Shown here in pieces: positions 18,763 to 29,956 of a stretch of DNA of 59,313 nucleotides. Each line of letters begins with the position of its first letter. The stretch's first letter is position 1. The translations under genes were made by a program, and so were the position numbers. Source of the stretch: Modestobacter excelsi (lineage in GTDB: Bacteria > Actinomycetota > Actinomycetes > Mycobacteriales > Geodermatophilaceae). The stretch lies in the NCBI RefSeq assembly GCF_005930495.1, contig NZ_SJEX01000020.1:1-59313 (forward strand), read 5' to 3'. Below the pieces are notes generated by a model. That model had not been told where the DNA came from. It ran no database searches and saw nothing but the letters and a program-made list of their open reading frames with translations.

Positions 18763-20034
18763 ATGCGCGAGTACGCCGTCGTCCTCCTCGTTGCGGCGCT
18801 GGTCACCTTCCTGGCCACGCCGGTCGTCCGGGTGGCGGCGGTCCGGTTCCGGGTGATGGCCGAGGTCCGCGACCGGGACGTGCACGTCATCCCCACCCCC
18901 CGCGGCGGGGGAGTGGCGATGTACCTCGGGGTCGCGGCCGGGGTGCTGGTGGCCTCGCAGCTGCCCTCGCTGCAGCGCAGCTTCGAGTTCAGCACCCAGA
19001 CCATCGCCGTCCTGGCCGCGGGCGGGCTGATCTGCCTGCTCGGTGTGCTCGACGACCGGTTCGGCCTGGACGCGCTGACCAAGCTGACCGGTCAGATCGC
19101 CGCAGCCGGGGTGATGGTGCTGCTCGGCGTCCAGCTGGCGTTCCTGTTCCTGCCGGTCGCCGACATCGGCACCCTGTCGCTGGGGCCGGACGTCGGCGTG
19201 CCGGCCACCATCCTGCTCACCGTGTTCACGGTGAACGCGCTGAACTTCATCGACGGCCTGGACGGCCTGGCCGCGGGGGTCTCCGCGATCGCCGCGCTGG
19301 CCTTCTTCGCCTACAGCTACCACCTGGGGCTGGTCGGCTACGACGACGTCGCGAGCGCCCCTGCGCTGATCACCGCCGTGCTCGCCGGCGCCTGCCTGGG
19401 CTTCCTGCCGCACAACTTCAGCCCGGCCCGGATCTTCATGGGCGACTCCGGGTCGATGCTGGTGGGGCTCATGCTGTCGGCGGCTGCAGTCTCGGCGACC
19501 GGCCAGACCGACTCCCAGACGCTCGGGTCGGCGGCGAACCTGCTGCCGTTGACCCTGCCGCTGCTGGTGCCGTTCGCCGTCCTCTTCATCCCGTTCATCG
19601 ACCTGGTCATGGCCGTCGTCCGGCGGACCCGGCGGGGCCAGTCGCCGTTCAGCCCGGACAAGCTGCACCTGCACCACCGGCTGCTGTCGATCGGGCACTC
19701 GCACCGCCGGGCGGTGCTGATCATGTACTTCTGGGCCGCGCTGCTCAGCTTCGGCGCCGTCGCCCTGTCCATCACCGGGGGGACCGTCGAGGTGCTCGTC
19801 ATCGTCGGCGCCCTGCTCGTGGTCGGGGTCGTGGTCGTGCTCAGCCCGCGGGCCCGTCGCGCCGCGATCGCGGCGCGGGAGGCCGAGCTGGCTGCCCTCA
19901 AGGAGCGCAGCCGGGCTGCGCACCCGGCCAGCCGGACCCCCCGCGGCGGACCTGCGGCCCCCACCGTCCCGGTCCCCGCGCCCTCGGGCCCGGGGCCGCT
20001 GCCGACCAGCAGGACGGCGGGGGTGCGGCGATGA
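18763..20034 (+). CDS. wecA: undecaprenyl-phosphate GlcNAc-1-phosphate transferase (WecA/MraY superfamily)
   Basis: Polytopic membrane enzyme of 423 residues that transfers a sugar-1-phosphate to a polyprenyl phosphate lipid carrier. Conserved motifs: LDDRFGLD, NFIDGLDG (161-168), MGDSGSMLVG and the HLHHRLL His loop. In actinobacteria the gene at this locus (rfe/wecA) starts arabinogalactan or wall-polymer linkage-unit synthesis; the precise sugar is inferred. About 10-11 hydrophobic helices precede a basic, Pro-rich cytoplasmic tail (about 365-423). ATG 18763 lies 4 bp after the glyA stop. The stop overlaps the next ATG (ATGA). Confidence 0.9.
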   Translation: MREYAVVLLVAALVTFLATPVVRVAAVRFRVMAEVRDRDVHVIPTPRGGGVAMYLGVAAGVLVASQLPSLQRSFEFSTQTIAVLAAGGLICLLGVLDDRFGLDALTKLTGQIAAAGVMVLLGVQLAFLFLPVADIGTLSLGPDVGVPATILLTVFTVNALNFIDGLDGLAAGVSAIAALAFFAYSYHLGLVGYDDVASAPALITAVLAGACLGFLPHNFSPARIFMGDSGSMLVGLMLSAAAVSATGQTDSQTLGSAANLLPLTLPLLVPFAVLFIPFIDLVMAVVRRTRRGQSPFSPDKLHLHHRLLSIGHSHRRAVLIMYFWAALLSFGAVALSITGGTVEVLVIVGALLVVGVVVVLSPRARRAAIAAREAELAALKERSRAAHPASRTPRGGPAAPTVPVPAPSGPGPLPTSRTAGVRR

Positions 20035-20492
20035 GCGCGTCGGACGCCCAGCGCGCGCAGCCGCGGAGCCAGGCGCCGTGGGACCTGTCCTTCCTGCGCG
20101 TGGGGGCACTGGTCGCCCTCGCCGTGACCGTCGTCGCCGTGCCGGTCACGGGTCTGCTGGCCGGGTGGCCCGAGGCCGTGGGCGTGCTGTCCGGCGCCGC
20201 GGTCGTGACGGCCTTCTTCTGCGTCTCCGGCCTGGTCATCGCCTGGGCCGGGAAGATCGACGACACGTACACCCTGCCGGCCGCCCTCGGCACGTTCGGG
20301 GTCAAGGCCCTGCTGCTGTTCGCGTTGCTCAACGCGCTCCCGGAGGACGGGTGGCTCGACCGACGCGCGCTGGCCTGGGCGGTCATCGTCGGGGCGCTGC
20401 TGTGGAGCGTGGTCCAACTCCGCTGGGTCTGGACCCGGCAGCTGTACTACGTCACCCCGCCGCCCCCTCCCGGCCACGGCACAGCGAACTGA
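20031..20492 (+). CDS. AtpI-like membrane protein
   Basis: A 153-residue protein with four predicted membrane helices (about 22-43, 49-71, 84-101 and 114-130) and polar, Pro-rich ends. Sequence alone gives little, but its position just before the ATP synthase genes and its topology fit the subunit-I/AtpI-like proteins that assist c-ring assembly or Mg2+ supply in other bacteria. Its ATG overlaps the preceding stop (ATGA), so it is translationally coupled to wecA. Confidence 0.65.
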   Translation: MSASDAQRAQPRSQAPWDLSFLRVGALVALAVTVVAVPVTGLLAGWPEAVGVLSGAAVVTAFFCVSGLVIAWAGKIDDTYTLPAALGTFGVKALLLFALLNALPEDGWLDRRALAWAVIVGALLWSVVQLRWVWTRQLYYVTPPPPPGHGTAN

Positions 20493-20539
20493 CAGGGCGG
20501 AAGGCGGAAGTGCCGGAAATCCGCCGGACACGCGGCTGA

Positions 20540-20545
20540 TAGGGT
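20540..20545 (+). promoter_or_regulatory. -10 TAGGGT, probable ATP synthase operon promoter
   Basis: TAGGGT ends 8 nt before ATG 20554, a leaderless geometry. It may drive the atp genes independently of wecA. No convincing -35. Confidence 0.5.
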
Positions 20546-20553
20546 CCGATCCG

Positions 20554-20898
20554 ATGGCCGAGGACACTCCCACCCCTGGGGGCGCCCGACCACGACCTGC
20601 GAGTCCAGCCCGTCAGCCCAGCGGTAGCGGGGCCGACACCGGCTGGGCGGTCACCGGGACGATGATCTCCGGCATGGCCGTGTGGGGCGGGGCCGGGTGG
20701 TTGCTCGACCGCTGGCTGGACATCACGGTGTTCTTCCCGGTCGGCATCATCTTCGGCATGGCAGTGGCCATCTACCTGGTGGTCAAGAGGTACGGCGCCG
20801 CCGACCCGCTCCCGGGTCAGCGGACGACGAAGACCTCGGGCGGACGACGGAGCCGACCCGGGACAGGAACGACAAGGACGCAGAAGGGACAACGGTGA
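20554..20898 (+). CDS. AtpZ/AtpI family protein
   Basis: A 114-residue protein. A Pro/Gly-rich N-terminus precedes two membrane helices (about 33-51 and 58-78) with the family pattern GGAGWLLDRWLDITVFFPVG and AVAIYLVVKRYG. A basic tail follows. AtpZ-type proteins are small accessory factors of F-type ATP synthase operons, implicated in c-ring assembly or cation supply. The TGA overlaps the atpB GTG (GTGA), so it is coupled to the a subunit. Confidence 0.75.
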   Translation: MAEDTPTPGGARPRPASPARQPSGSGADTGWAVTGTMISGMAVWGGAGWLLDRWLDITVFFPVGIIFGMAVAIYLVVKRYGAADPLPGQRTTKTSGGRRSRPGTGTTRTQKGQR

Positions 20899-21713
20899 CC
20901 TCCAGCGCCCTCGCGCTCGGCGACGTGCTCGCCGCTAACGGCGAAGGCTTCGAAGCCCCGGGCCTCGGCGAGTTCTACCCCGAGGTGATCGCCAACTTCT
21001 CGGTGCTCGGGGTGGACTTCGAGATCACCCGGATCACGCTGATCCTCTGGATCGCGACCCTGGCCCTCGTCGCCTTCCTCTACCTCGCCTCGCGGAACGC
21101 CAAGATCGTCCCGGGCAAGCTCCAGTTCGTCGGCGAGACCGGCTACTCGCTGGTCCGGGACGGCATCGCCCGCGACGTGGTCGGTCCGCGCGGGCTGCCC
21201 TTCGCGCCGTTCCTCGCCTCGCTGTTCTTCTTCATCCTGGCGAACAACCTGATGGCGATCATCCCGTTGGCGCAGATCTCGCCGATGAGCAAGTTCGCCT
21301 TCCCGCTGGTGCTCGCCGCCATCTGCTGGGTGCTCTACATCTACATCGGCATCCGGGAGCAGGGCGCCGGCCGCTACTTCAAGGACATCCTGTTCCTGCC
21401 GGGCGTGCCCAAGCCGATGTACATCCTGGTCACGCCGATCGAGATCCTGCAGAACTTCGTCGTCCGGCCGTTCACCCTGGCCGTCCGGCTCTTCGCGAAC
21501 ATGTTCGCCGGCCACATGCTGCTGGTGGTGTTCTCCCTGGGCGCGGTCTACCTCTTCCAGGTCGGCAACTACTCGGTCGTCTTCGGGCCGGTCTCGGCGC
21601 TGATGGCGATCGTGATGACCTTCTTCGAGCTGCTGGTCATCTTCCTGCAGGCCTACGTCTTCACCGTGCTGATGGGCACCTACCTCAACGGGTCCATCGA
21701 GGCCGAGCACTGA
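20895..21713 (+). CDS. atpB: ATP synthase Fo subunit a
   Basis: Membrane stator subunit carrying the proton half-channels; 272 residues. The essential Arg is R198 in TLAVRLFANMFAGH. Helical segments include LFFFILANNLMAIIP and the C-terminal FELLVIFLQAYVFTVLMGTYL. The GTG at 20895 overlaps the preceding stop. It is followed by atpE, as in other actinobacterial operons. Confidence 0.96.
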   Translation: MTSSALALGDVLAANGEGFEAPGLGEFYPEVIANFSVLGVDFEITRITLILWIATLALVAFLYLASRNAKIVPGKLQFVGETGYSLVRDGIARDVVGPRGLPFAPFLASLFFFILANNLMAIIPLAQISPMSKFAFPLVLAAICWVLYIYIGIREQGAGRYFKDILFLPGVPKPMYILVTPIEILQNFVVRPFTLAVRLFANMFAGHMLLVVFSLGAVYLFQVGNYSVVFGPVSALMAIVMTFFELLVIFLQAYVFTVLMGTYLNGSIEAEH

Positions 21714-21804
21714 TCCGCACGACCACCTGAACCGCACCACCCCGCACGATCCCGCCAGCCGCCCGGAACGATCCGGGCGACCGACACAGGAGGAACACCC
21801 CGCA

Positions 21805-22032
21805 ATGGACGTTCTGGCAGAACTGACCGGCAGCATCGGCTCGGTCGGTTACGGCCTCGCCGCGATCGGCCCCGGCATCGGTGTCGGCATCGTGTGGGCG
21901 GCCTACATCCAGGCCACCGCCCGGCAGCCCGAGTCGGCCGGCCTGACCCGGACCTACGCGTTCCTCGGGTTCGCGCTCTCCGAGGCGCTGGCGCTGATCG
22001 GCTTCGTCGTCCCCTTCGTCTTCGGCACCTGA
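21805..22032 (+). CDS. atpE: ATP synthase Fo subunit c
   Basis: A 75-residue hairpin proteolipid of the rotor ring. Helix 1 has the glycine stripe GPGIGVGIV, the polar loop is ARQPE and helix 2 carries the proton-binding E60 in ALSEALALIGF. The absence of a sodium-binding signature suggests H+ coupling. An AGGAGGA site lies about 10 nt upstream of the ATG, the strongest Shine-Dalgarno sequence in the cluster, consistent with the need for many copies. Confidence 0.97.
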   Translation: MDVLAELTGSIGSVGYGLAAIGPGIGVGIVWAAYIQATARQPESAGLTRTYAFLGFALSEALALIGFVVPFVFGT

Positions 22033-22066
22033 TCCCGCTCCCCCGAGCGCGGATCCCGACACCTGG

Positions 22067-22660
22067 ATGGTGGACACCATGCTGATCTGGGCAGCTGAGG
22101 AAGAGCACAACCCGCTCCTCCCGCCCCTGGGCGAGATCATCATCGGCCTGATCGCCTTCGCGATCGTGCTGTTCGTGATGTTCAAGTTCGTCGCCCCGCA
22201 GTTCGAGAAGGCCTTCGTCGCACGTCGCGACGCGATCGAGGGCGGCATCGAGCGGGCCGAGGCCATGCAGGCCGAGGCGAAGGCGGCGCTGGAGCAGTAC
22301 CGCGCCCAGCTCGCCGAGGCGCGCACCGAGGCGGCGCAGATCCGCGACGCAGCGCGTGCCGAGGGGCAGCAGATCATCGAGGAGCTCCGCGCCCAGGCGC
22401 AGGAGGAGTCGGCCCGCATCCTCGCCCGTGGCGAAGAGCAGCTGGCCTCGTCCCGGCAGCAGGTGGTCAACGAGCTGCGCGGCCAGATCGGGACCCTCGC
22501 GGTCGACCTGGCCGGCCGGGTGGTCGGCGAGTCCCTGGCCGACGACGCCCGCCGCAGCGGGACCGTCGACCGGTTCCTCGACGACCTCGACGGCATGACC
22601 GCGGCCAGCAGCGACGGCCGTGGGGGCAGCTCGGTCTACGTCCCGCAGGACGCCCGCTGA
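22067..22660 (+). CDS. atpF: ATP synthase Fo subunit b
   Basis: Peripheral stalk subunit of 197 residues. One N-terminal membrane helix (about 21-45) is followed by a long Ala/Glu/Arg-rich amphipathic helix that dimerises and reaches F1. Unlike mycobacteria, b and delta are separate here. ATG 22067 is given; an in-frame ATG at 22079 (MLIWAAEEE) is an equally plausible start. The stop overlaps the atpH ATG (TGATG). Confidence 0.94.
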   Translation: MVDTMLIWAAEEEHNPLLPPLGEIIIGLIAFAIVLFVMFKFVAPQFEKAFVARRDAIEGGIERAEAMQAEAKAALEQYRAQLAEARTEAAQIRDAARAEGQQIIEELRAQAQEESARILARGEEQLASSRQQVVNELRGQIGTLAVDLAGRVVGESLADDARRSGTVDRFLDDLDGMTAASSDGRGGSSVYVPQDAR

Positions 22661-23490
22661 TGCACGCGTCGAGCCGGGCGGCCCTCGAGGCGTCGCGGGA
22701 GGCGCTGCAGGCGCAGACCGGTGGCGCCCGCAGCCGCACCCGCGGGGAGGCACTGCTGGCGCTGGCCGACGAGCTGTTCGCCGTGGCGCACCTGCTCGAC
22801 GGTCAGCTCTCCCTGCGCCGGGCCCTGTCCGACGCGTCGGTCCGGCCCGACGACCGGGCCGGGCTGGCCCGGCGCCTGTTCTCCGGCAAGGTGGGTGAGG
22901 CGACGCTGGACGTCGTCGCGACCGTGGCCCGGCAGCGCTGGTCGCGCCCGCTGGACCTCGTCGAGGCGACCGAGACCCTGGCGACGGAGGCGGCGCTGGA
23001 CGCCGCCGACGCGCGGGGCGAGCTGGCCGACGTCGAGGACGAGCTCTTCCGGTTCAGCCGGATCGTGGCAGGCGACGACGACCTGGCCCGGATCCTCGGG
23101 AACCGGTCGGCGCCCCGTGAGGGCAAGACCGCGCTGCTGGACCGGCTGCTGTCCGGGAAGGTCAGCCCGGTCACCGAGCGGCTCGTGCGGAACGCATTGA
23201 CGAGTTCGCACGTGCACAGTGCGGAGAACGAGATCGAGCGGTTGTCCACCGCGGCGGCCCGCCGGCGGGGTCAGTCCGTCGCGCACGTGATCAGCGCGGT
23301 CCCCCTGTCGGGTGCGCAGGAGCAGCGTCTGGTCGACGTGCTCGAGCGCATCTACGGGAGGACCATGGGCCTGCAGGTCCAGGTCGACCCCGAGGTGCTC
23401 GGAGGTCTCGTCATCCGGGTCGACGACGAGGTCATCGACGGCTCGATCGCCCACCGACTCGAGGCCGCCGGCCGGCGGCTGGCCGGCTGA
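22660..23490 (+). CDS. atpH: ATP synthase F1 subunit delta
   Basis: The OSCP-like subunit that joins F1 to the b stalk; 276 residues. It is longer than the ~180-residue E. coli delta because of an N-terminal extension typical of actinobacteria. The C-terminal part contains the family block [20 protein letters not shown]. Its ATG overlaps the atpF stop. Confidence 0.93.
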   Translation: MHASSRAALEASREALQAQTGGARSRTRGEALLALADELFAVAHLLDGQLSLRRALSDASVRPDDRAGLARRLFSGKVGEATLDVVATVARQRWSRPLDLVEATETLATEAALDAADARGELADVEDELFRFSRIVAGDDDLARILGNRSAPREGKTALLDRLLSGKVSPVTERLVRNALTSSHVHSAENEIERLSTAAARRRGQSVAHVISAVPLSGAQEQRLVDVLERIYGRTMGLQVQVDPEVLGGLVIRVDDEVIDGSIAHRLEAAGRRLAG

Positions 23491-23555
23491 CCCCGGCCGC
23501 ACCGACCGACCGACCGCTCACCACAGACACACCAGCAGAAGAGGACGCGAGAGCC

Positions 23556-25193
<1,638 letters not shown>

Positions 25194-25195
25194 GC

Positions 25196-26155
25196 ATGGC
25201 CGGTTCCCTCCGCGCGCTGCGGCGCCGCATCCGCTCCACCCAGTCGACGAAGAAGATCTTCTCGGCCCAGGAGCTGATCGCCGGTGCCCGCATCGTGCGC
25301 GCCCAGAACCGGGTGGCGGCCTCGAAGCCCTACGCCCGGGAGATCACCCGGGTGCTGTCCGCGCTCGCCGGCTCGGCGAGCCTGGACCACCCGCTGCTCA
25401 CCGAGCGCCCCGACGCCCGGCGGGTGGCGGTCCTGGTGATCACCTCCGACCGGGGCTTCGCGGGCTCCTACAACGTCAACGTCCTGCGCCGCACCGAGGA
25501 GCTGCTCGGCCTGCTGCGCCAGGAGGGCAAGGAGCCGGTGCTCTACGTCGTCGGCCGGAAGGGGGAGACCTACTACCGGTTCCGCGACCGTGAGTTCGCG
25601 GAGTCCTGGACCGGTTTCTCCGAGCAGCCCAACTACACCGACGCCCAGGAGGTCGGCCGCACGCTCATCGACGCCTTCACCGCTGGTGAGGACGACGACG
25701 AGGGCGGCGCGGGCGCCGACGGCATCCTCGGCGTGGACGAGCTGCACATCGTGTTCACCGAGTTCCGCTCGCTGCTCTCGCAGGTCCCCGTGGCCAACCG
25801 GATGGCTCCGCTGGTCGTCGAGGAGGTCGAGGAGTTCCGCGACGAGCAGGACGGCTCGGGGCGCACCAGCGAGATCCCGACCTCCTACGAGTTCGAGCCG
25901 TCGGCCGAGGCGCTGCTGGACGCGCTGCTGCCGAAGTACGTCACCACCCGCATCTACGCGGCGATGCTCGAGGCGGCTGCCTCGGAGTCGGCCTCGCGGC
26001 GGCGGGCGATGAAGTCGGCGTCGGACAACGCCGAGGAACTGGCGAAGAACCTCGCCCGGCAGGCCAACCAGGCCCGGCAGGCGGAGATCACCCAGGAGAT
26101 CAGCGAGATCGTCGGCGGTGCCGACGCGCTGGTGTCCGCAGGCAGCGACGACTGA
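25196..26155 (+). CDS. atpG: ATP synthase F1 subunit gamma
   Basis: Central rotor shaft; 319 residues. The N-terminal helix begins [19 protein letters not shown] and the C-terminal helix ends [12 protein letters not shown]. It is about 30 residues longer than the E. coli protein, with an acidic Gly-rich insertion ([12 protein letters not shown], about 164-175) where mycobacterial gamma also has an extra loop, and a second acidic stretch near 215-235. It follows atpA by 2 bp. Confidence 0.95.
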   Translation: MAGSLRALRRRIRSTQSTKKIFSAQELIAGARIVRAQNRVAASKPYAREITRVLSALAGSASLDHPLLTERPDARRVAVLVITSDRGFAGSYNVNVLRRTEELLGLLRQEGKEPVLYVVGRKGETYYRFRDREFAESWTGFSEQPNYTDAQEVGRTLIDAFTAGEDDDEGGAGADGILGVDELHIVFTEFRSLLSQVPVANRMAPLVVEEVEEFRDEQDGSGRTSEIPTSYEFEPSAEALLDALLPKYVTTRIYAAMLEAAASESASRRRAMKSASDNAEELAKNLARQANQARQAEITQEISEIVGGADALVSAGSDD

Positions 26156-26181
26156 GCCGCAGCACGCACCACCGAGCACGG

Positions 26182-26214
26182 CCCCGGTCGCGGCGGCAAC
26201 CGCCGCGGCCGGGG
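26182..26214 (+). terminator. 15-bp hairpin between atpG and atpD
   Basis: Positions 26182-26196 pair with 26200-26214 (one U-G pair) around a CAA loop, 26 bp after atpG. As it lies inside the operon, it is more likely a partial terminator or a stabiliser/processing site that adjusts subunit ratios. Confidence 0.5.
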
Positions 26215-26221
26215 ACACTGA

Positions 26222-27709
<1,488 letters not shown>

Positions 27710-27726
27710 CGAAGCACCTCCTCGTC

Positions 27727-27758
27727 CGGCCGGGCACCCCTCATGGGGTGCCCGGCCG
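27727..27758 (+). terminator. strong terminator after atpD
   Basis: Perfect 14-bp stem (27727-27740 with 27745-27758), 4-nt TCAT loop, then TTCTCGTCT. The best intrinsic-terminator candidate in the window, and it separates atpD from atpC. Confidence 0.85.
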
Positions 27759-27946
27759 TTCTCGTCTCCGGACCCCGGGCGGGCCGGTCGACGGCTCTTG
27801 AGCGTGCGGGTCCGGGCACAGGCCGTCCCGAACCGCCATCCCTTCGGGTGGTGGCGGGCTGCCGGGAGCCCACTCCGGCCGCGGAGCGGCCGATCATGCT
27901 CCCAGTGCGTCCGAGCAGCGGACGCCCCGTCCGGGAGCAAGGGCGC

Positions 27947-28183
27947 GTGCACAAGTGGGGCCTCGCAGCGGCGCTGCGACCGAACGGGACGCCGCCGGCG
28001 GTGCCGTCCCCTCGGGAGGCCACCCTGCCGCAGGACGCACTCGAGTGGAGCTGGCCGCCCTACGCGCCGGTCGAAACCGATGACGAGTCGTTCGACACCG
28101 AGGAGTGGGCCCCGTCGTCGGTGGTCTCGCACCCGCGGCTCCGGGTGGGTCGCTGGACGCTGCTGTACCGCCGGTCCGCCTGA
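27947..28183 (+). CDS. hypothetical small protein between atpD and atpC
   Basis: An unrecognised 78-residue ORF with the codon signature of a real gene: third-position G+C is about 90%. It starts at GTG 27947 behind GGGAGCAAGG; an in-frame GTG at 27905 with GATCAT 7 nt upstream is an alternative. The product is Trp-rich (WGL, EWSW, EEWAPS, GRWTLLY) with an acidic middle (ETDDESFDTEEW) and a basic end (YRRSA). It has no membrane helix or signal peptide. It lies in the 629-bp gap between the beta and epsilon subunits; 27759-27946 and 28184-28245 hold nothing else I can identify. Confidence 0.55.
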   Translation: MHKWGLAAALRPNGTPPAVPSPREATLPQDALEWSWPPYAPVETDDESFDTEEWAPSSVVSHPRLRVGRWTLLYRRSA

Positions 28184-28245
28184 TCGAGGACCCCACGGCC
28201 GCACGGGACCGCCGGGCTGCGGGGCGGCCTGCTCCGACCCGCCGC

Positions 28246-28251
28246 TAGAGT
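28246..28251 (+). promoter_or_regulatory. -10 TAGAGT upstream of atpC
   Basis: TAGAGT lies 87 nt before the atpC GTG, downstream of the atpD terminator, so atpC may be transcribed from its own promoter. No clear -35. Confidence 0.4.
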
Positions 28252-28338
28252 GGGTGCAGATCCGTCGCCGCGTCCGTCCGGACCGGCGGCCCCGCACTGC
28301 CGGCCTGACCGCCGGCCGGTGGAACCCCGAGGAGTGTC

Positions 28339-28728
28339 GTGGCGACCCTGCAGGTCGAGCTCGTGGCCGTGGAGAAGATGATCTGGTCCGGAGAGGCCAC
28401 CATGGTCATCGCCCGCACGACCGAGGGTGAGCTCGGTGTCCTGCCAGGTCACGCTCCGCTGCTCGGGGAGCTCGCGCCCGGCGGCGTCGTGCGGATCCGT
28501 CCCGAGTCGGGGGACGACCTCGTCGTCGCGGCGCACGGCGGCTTCCTCTCCGTCACCGAGCGGGGCGTCTCGATCCTCGCCGAGACCGCGGAGATCTCCA
28601 CCGACATCGACGTGGAGCGCGCTCGGGAGGCACTCCGCCGGGCCGAGCAGGACGGCGACGACCCCGACGCCCTGGCCGCCGCCCGCCGCGCGCAGTCCCG
28701 GCTCCGCGCTGCCGGTCAGGACGCCTGA
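28339..28728 (+). CDS. atpC: ATP synthase F1 subunit epsilon
   Basis: Rotor and regulatory subunit; 129 residues. The N-terminal beta-sandwich contains GELGVLPGHAPLLGEL and GGFLSV; the C-terminal helical hairpin is DVERAREALRRAE. GTG 28339 follows GAGGAG. It is cut off from atpD by a terminator and a small ORF. Confidence 0.95.
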   Translation: MATLQVELVAVEKMIWSGEATMVIARTTEGELGVLPGHAPLLGELAPGGVVRIRPESGDDLVVAAHGGFLSVTERGVSILAETAEISTDIDVERAREALRRAEQDGDDPDALAAARRAQSRLRAAGQDA

Positions 28729-28764
28729 GCCCAGCACCTCGCTCCCGCCGACAGCACCCTCCCG

Positions 28765-29169
28765 GTGACCATCGCCCTCCTGGTCCTCGTCGGGTTGTTG
28801 CTCGTCGGCCTGGTGGCCGCCTTCCTGCTGCGCCGGCGGTTCCTGCTCTCCGGGCTGGGCGCGGTGACCATGTGGTTGCGGCCGCCCGGTGCGTCGCGGT
28901 GGGCCGTGGGCGTCGCCTGGTACTCGGGCGAGACCCTGCTCTGGTACCGGGCGCTGTCGCTCTCCGTCCGCCCCAACCGGCGGCTGTGCCGCTCTCAGTT
29001 CCAGATCGATGCCCGCCGCAGACCCACGGGCGAGGACCTGTCCCTGCCCGCCGACAGCGTGATCCTGACCTGCCGCACCGGAGCCGGCCCGCAGGAGCTG
29101 GCGATGGACTCCTCGACCGTGACCGGGTTCCTCTCCTGGATCGAGTCGGCCCCGCCCGTCGACCGATGA
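28765..29169 (+). CDS. DUF2550 domain membrane protein
   Basis: A 134-residue protein with one N-terminal membrane helix (about 2-24) and a compact soluble domain containing [19 protein letters not shown]. Proteins of this family follow atpC in mycobacteria and relatives; the function is unknown. It lies 36 bp after atpC and is probably co-transcribed with it. A hairpin element starts 1 nt after its stop. Confidence 0.8.
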   Translation: MTIALLVLVGLLLVGLVAAFLLRRRFLLSGLGAVTMWLRPPGASRWAVGVAWYSGETLLWYRALSLSVRPNRRLCRSQFQIDARRRPTGEDLSLPADSVILTCRTGAGPQELAMDSSTVTGFLSWIESAPPVDR

Positions 29170-29170
29170 A

Positions 29171-29226
29171 GGACCCTCGTGCCCCCCACCGCTCGCACGC
29201 TCGCGTCGGGGCCCTGCACGAGGGCC
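29171..29226 (+). repeat. stop-proximal hairpin element, copy B
   Basis: Starts 1 nt after the DUF2550 stop. Arms CCCTCGTGC (29174-29182) and GCACGAGGG (29216-29224) pair perfectly, and both arms differ from copy A in a compensating way. It lies in the convergent gap before the adenosyltransferase and may act as a terminator. Confidence 0.8.
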
Positions 29227-29251
29227 GTTCCAGACTGACGGTGCGTCGTCG

Positions 29252-29866
29252 TCAGTCTGCTGCGGGCGGGTTCGCGGCGCGCTGGGCGTGGGCGCCGCTG
29301 TGGGCGCCGGGCTCCCACAGGACGTCGCCGTCGGGGTTGGCGGCCCTGGCCAGGATGAACAGCAGGTCCGACAAGCGGTTCAGGTAGCGCGCTGTCTCCG
29401 GGTTGGTGCGCTCGCCGTCGGCCTCGAGCAGGCTCCACACGCTGCGCTCGGCCCGCCGGGTCACGGTGCGGGCGGTGTGCAGCAGCGCCGCCAGCGGGGT
29501 CCCGCCGGGCAGCACGAACGAGGTGAGCGCGGGCAGCTCGGCGTTGCCGGCGTCGCAGGCGGCCTCGAGGCGCTCGGTGTAGGCGGCGGTCACCCGCAGC
29601 GGCGGGTGCTCCGGCGCCTCCTGCACCGGCGTGGAGAGGTCGGCGCCGACGTCGAAGAGGTCGTTCTGCACGCCCCGCAGCAGCTCGGCGACGGCCGCGG
29701 ACGGGCCGCCCAGCGCGATCGCCACGCCGAGGGCGCTGTTGGCCTCGTCCACGTCGGCGTAGGCCACCAGCCGGGGATCGGTCTTGGCCACCCGCGACAT
29801 GTCGCCGAGGTGGGTCTGCCCGGCGTCACCGGTGCGGGTGTAGATGCGGGTGAGCCGGACTGTCAT
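29252..29866 (-). CDS. PduO-type cob(I)yrinic acid a,c-diamide adenosyltransferase
   Basis: Transfers adenosyl from ATP to cob(I)alamin to make coenzyme B12; 204 residues. The ATP-binding N-terminal motif [13 protein letters not shown] and helical-bundle residues such as [23 protein letters not shown] and the C-terminal RRAERSVW and [10 protein letters not shown] fit the PduO family. ATG 29866 is chosen because TACGCT lies 6 nt upstream on the reverse strand. Divergent from murA. B12 would serve mutases such as methylmalonyl-CoA mutase; the epimerase partner is at 41.8 kb. Confidence 0.92.
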   Translation of the reverse strand: MTVRLTRIYTRTGDAGQTHLGDMSRVAKTDPRLVAYADVDEANSALGVAIALGGPSAAVAELLRGVQNDLFDVGADLSTPVQEAPEHPPLRVTAAYTERLEAACDAGNAELPALTSFVLPGGTPLAALLHTARTVTRRAERSVWSLLEADGERTNPETARYLNRLSDLLFILARAANPDGDVLWEPGAHSGAHAQRAANPPAAD

Positions 29867-29872
29867 GGCCCG

Positions 29873-29878
29873 AGCGTA
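29873..29878 (-). promoter_or_regulatory. -10 TACGCT, leaderless adenosyltransferase
   Basis: Reverse-strand TACGCT ends 6 nt before ATG 29866. Confidence 0.55.
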
Positions 29879-29884
29879 GGAGAC

Positions 29885-29939
29885 GGACCCTGCTGCCCCC
29901 AACCTCTCCGCGCTCGCGGTCGGGCCCTGCCGGCGGGCC
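29885..29939 (+). repeat. hairpin element, degenerate copy C
   Basis: Shares the family core (GGACCCTGCTGCCCCC... GCTCGCGGTCGGGCCCTG) but its 3' arm no longer pairs well. It is the only copy not next to a stop codon, lying between the divergent adenosyltransferase and murA promoters. Confidence 0.6.
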
Positions 29940-29943
29940 ACCG

Positions 29944-29949
29944 TAGGGT
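29944..29949 (+). promoter_or_regulatory. -10 TAGGGT, leaderless murA
   Basis: TAGGGT ends 7 nt before GTG 29957. No ribosome-binding site is visible. Confidence 0.6.
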
Positions 29950-29956
29950 GGGTGCC

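Noticed and set aside
22067-23490. Mycobacteria-like b-delta fusion
   Set aside because: atpF has its own stop, and the atpH ATG overlaps it in a different frame; two separate proteins.
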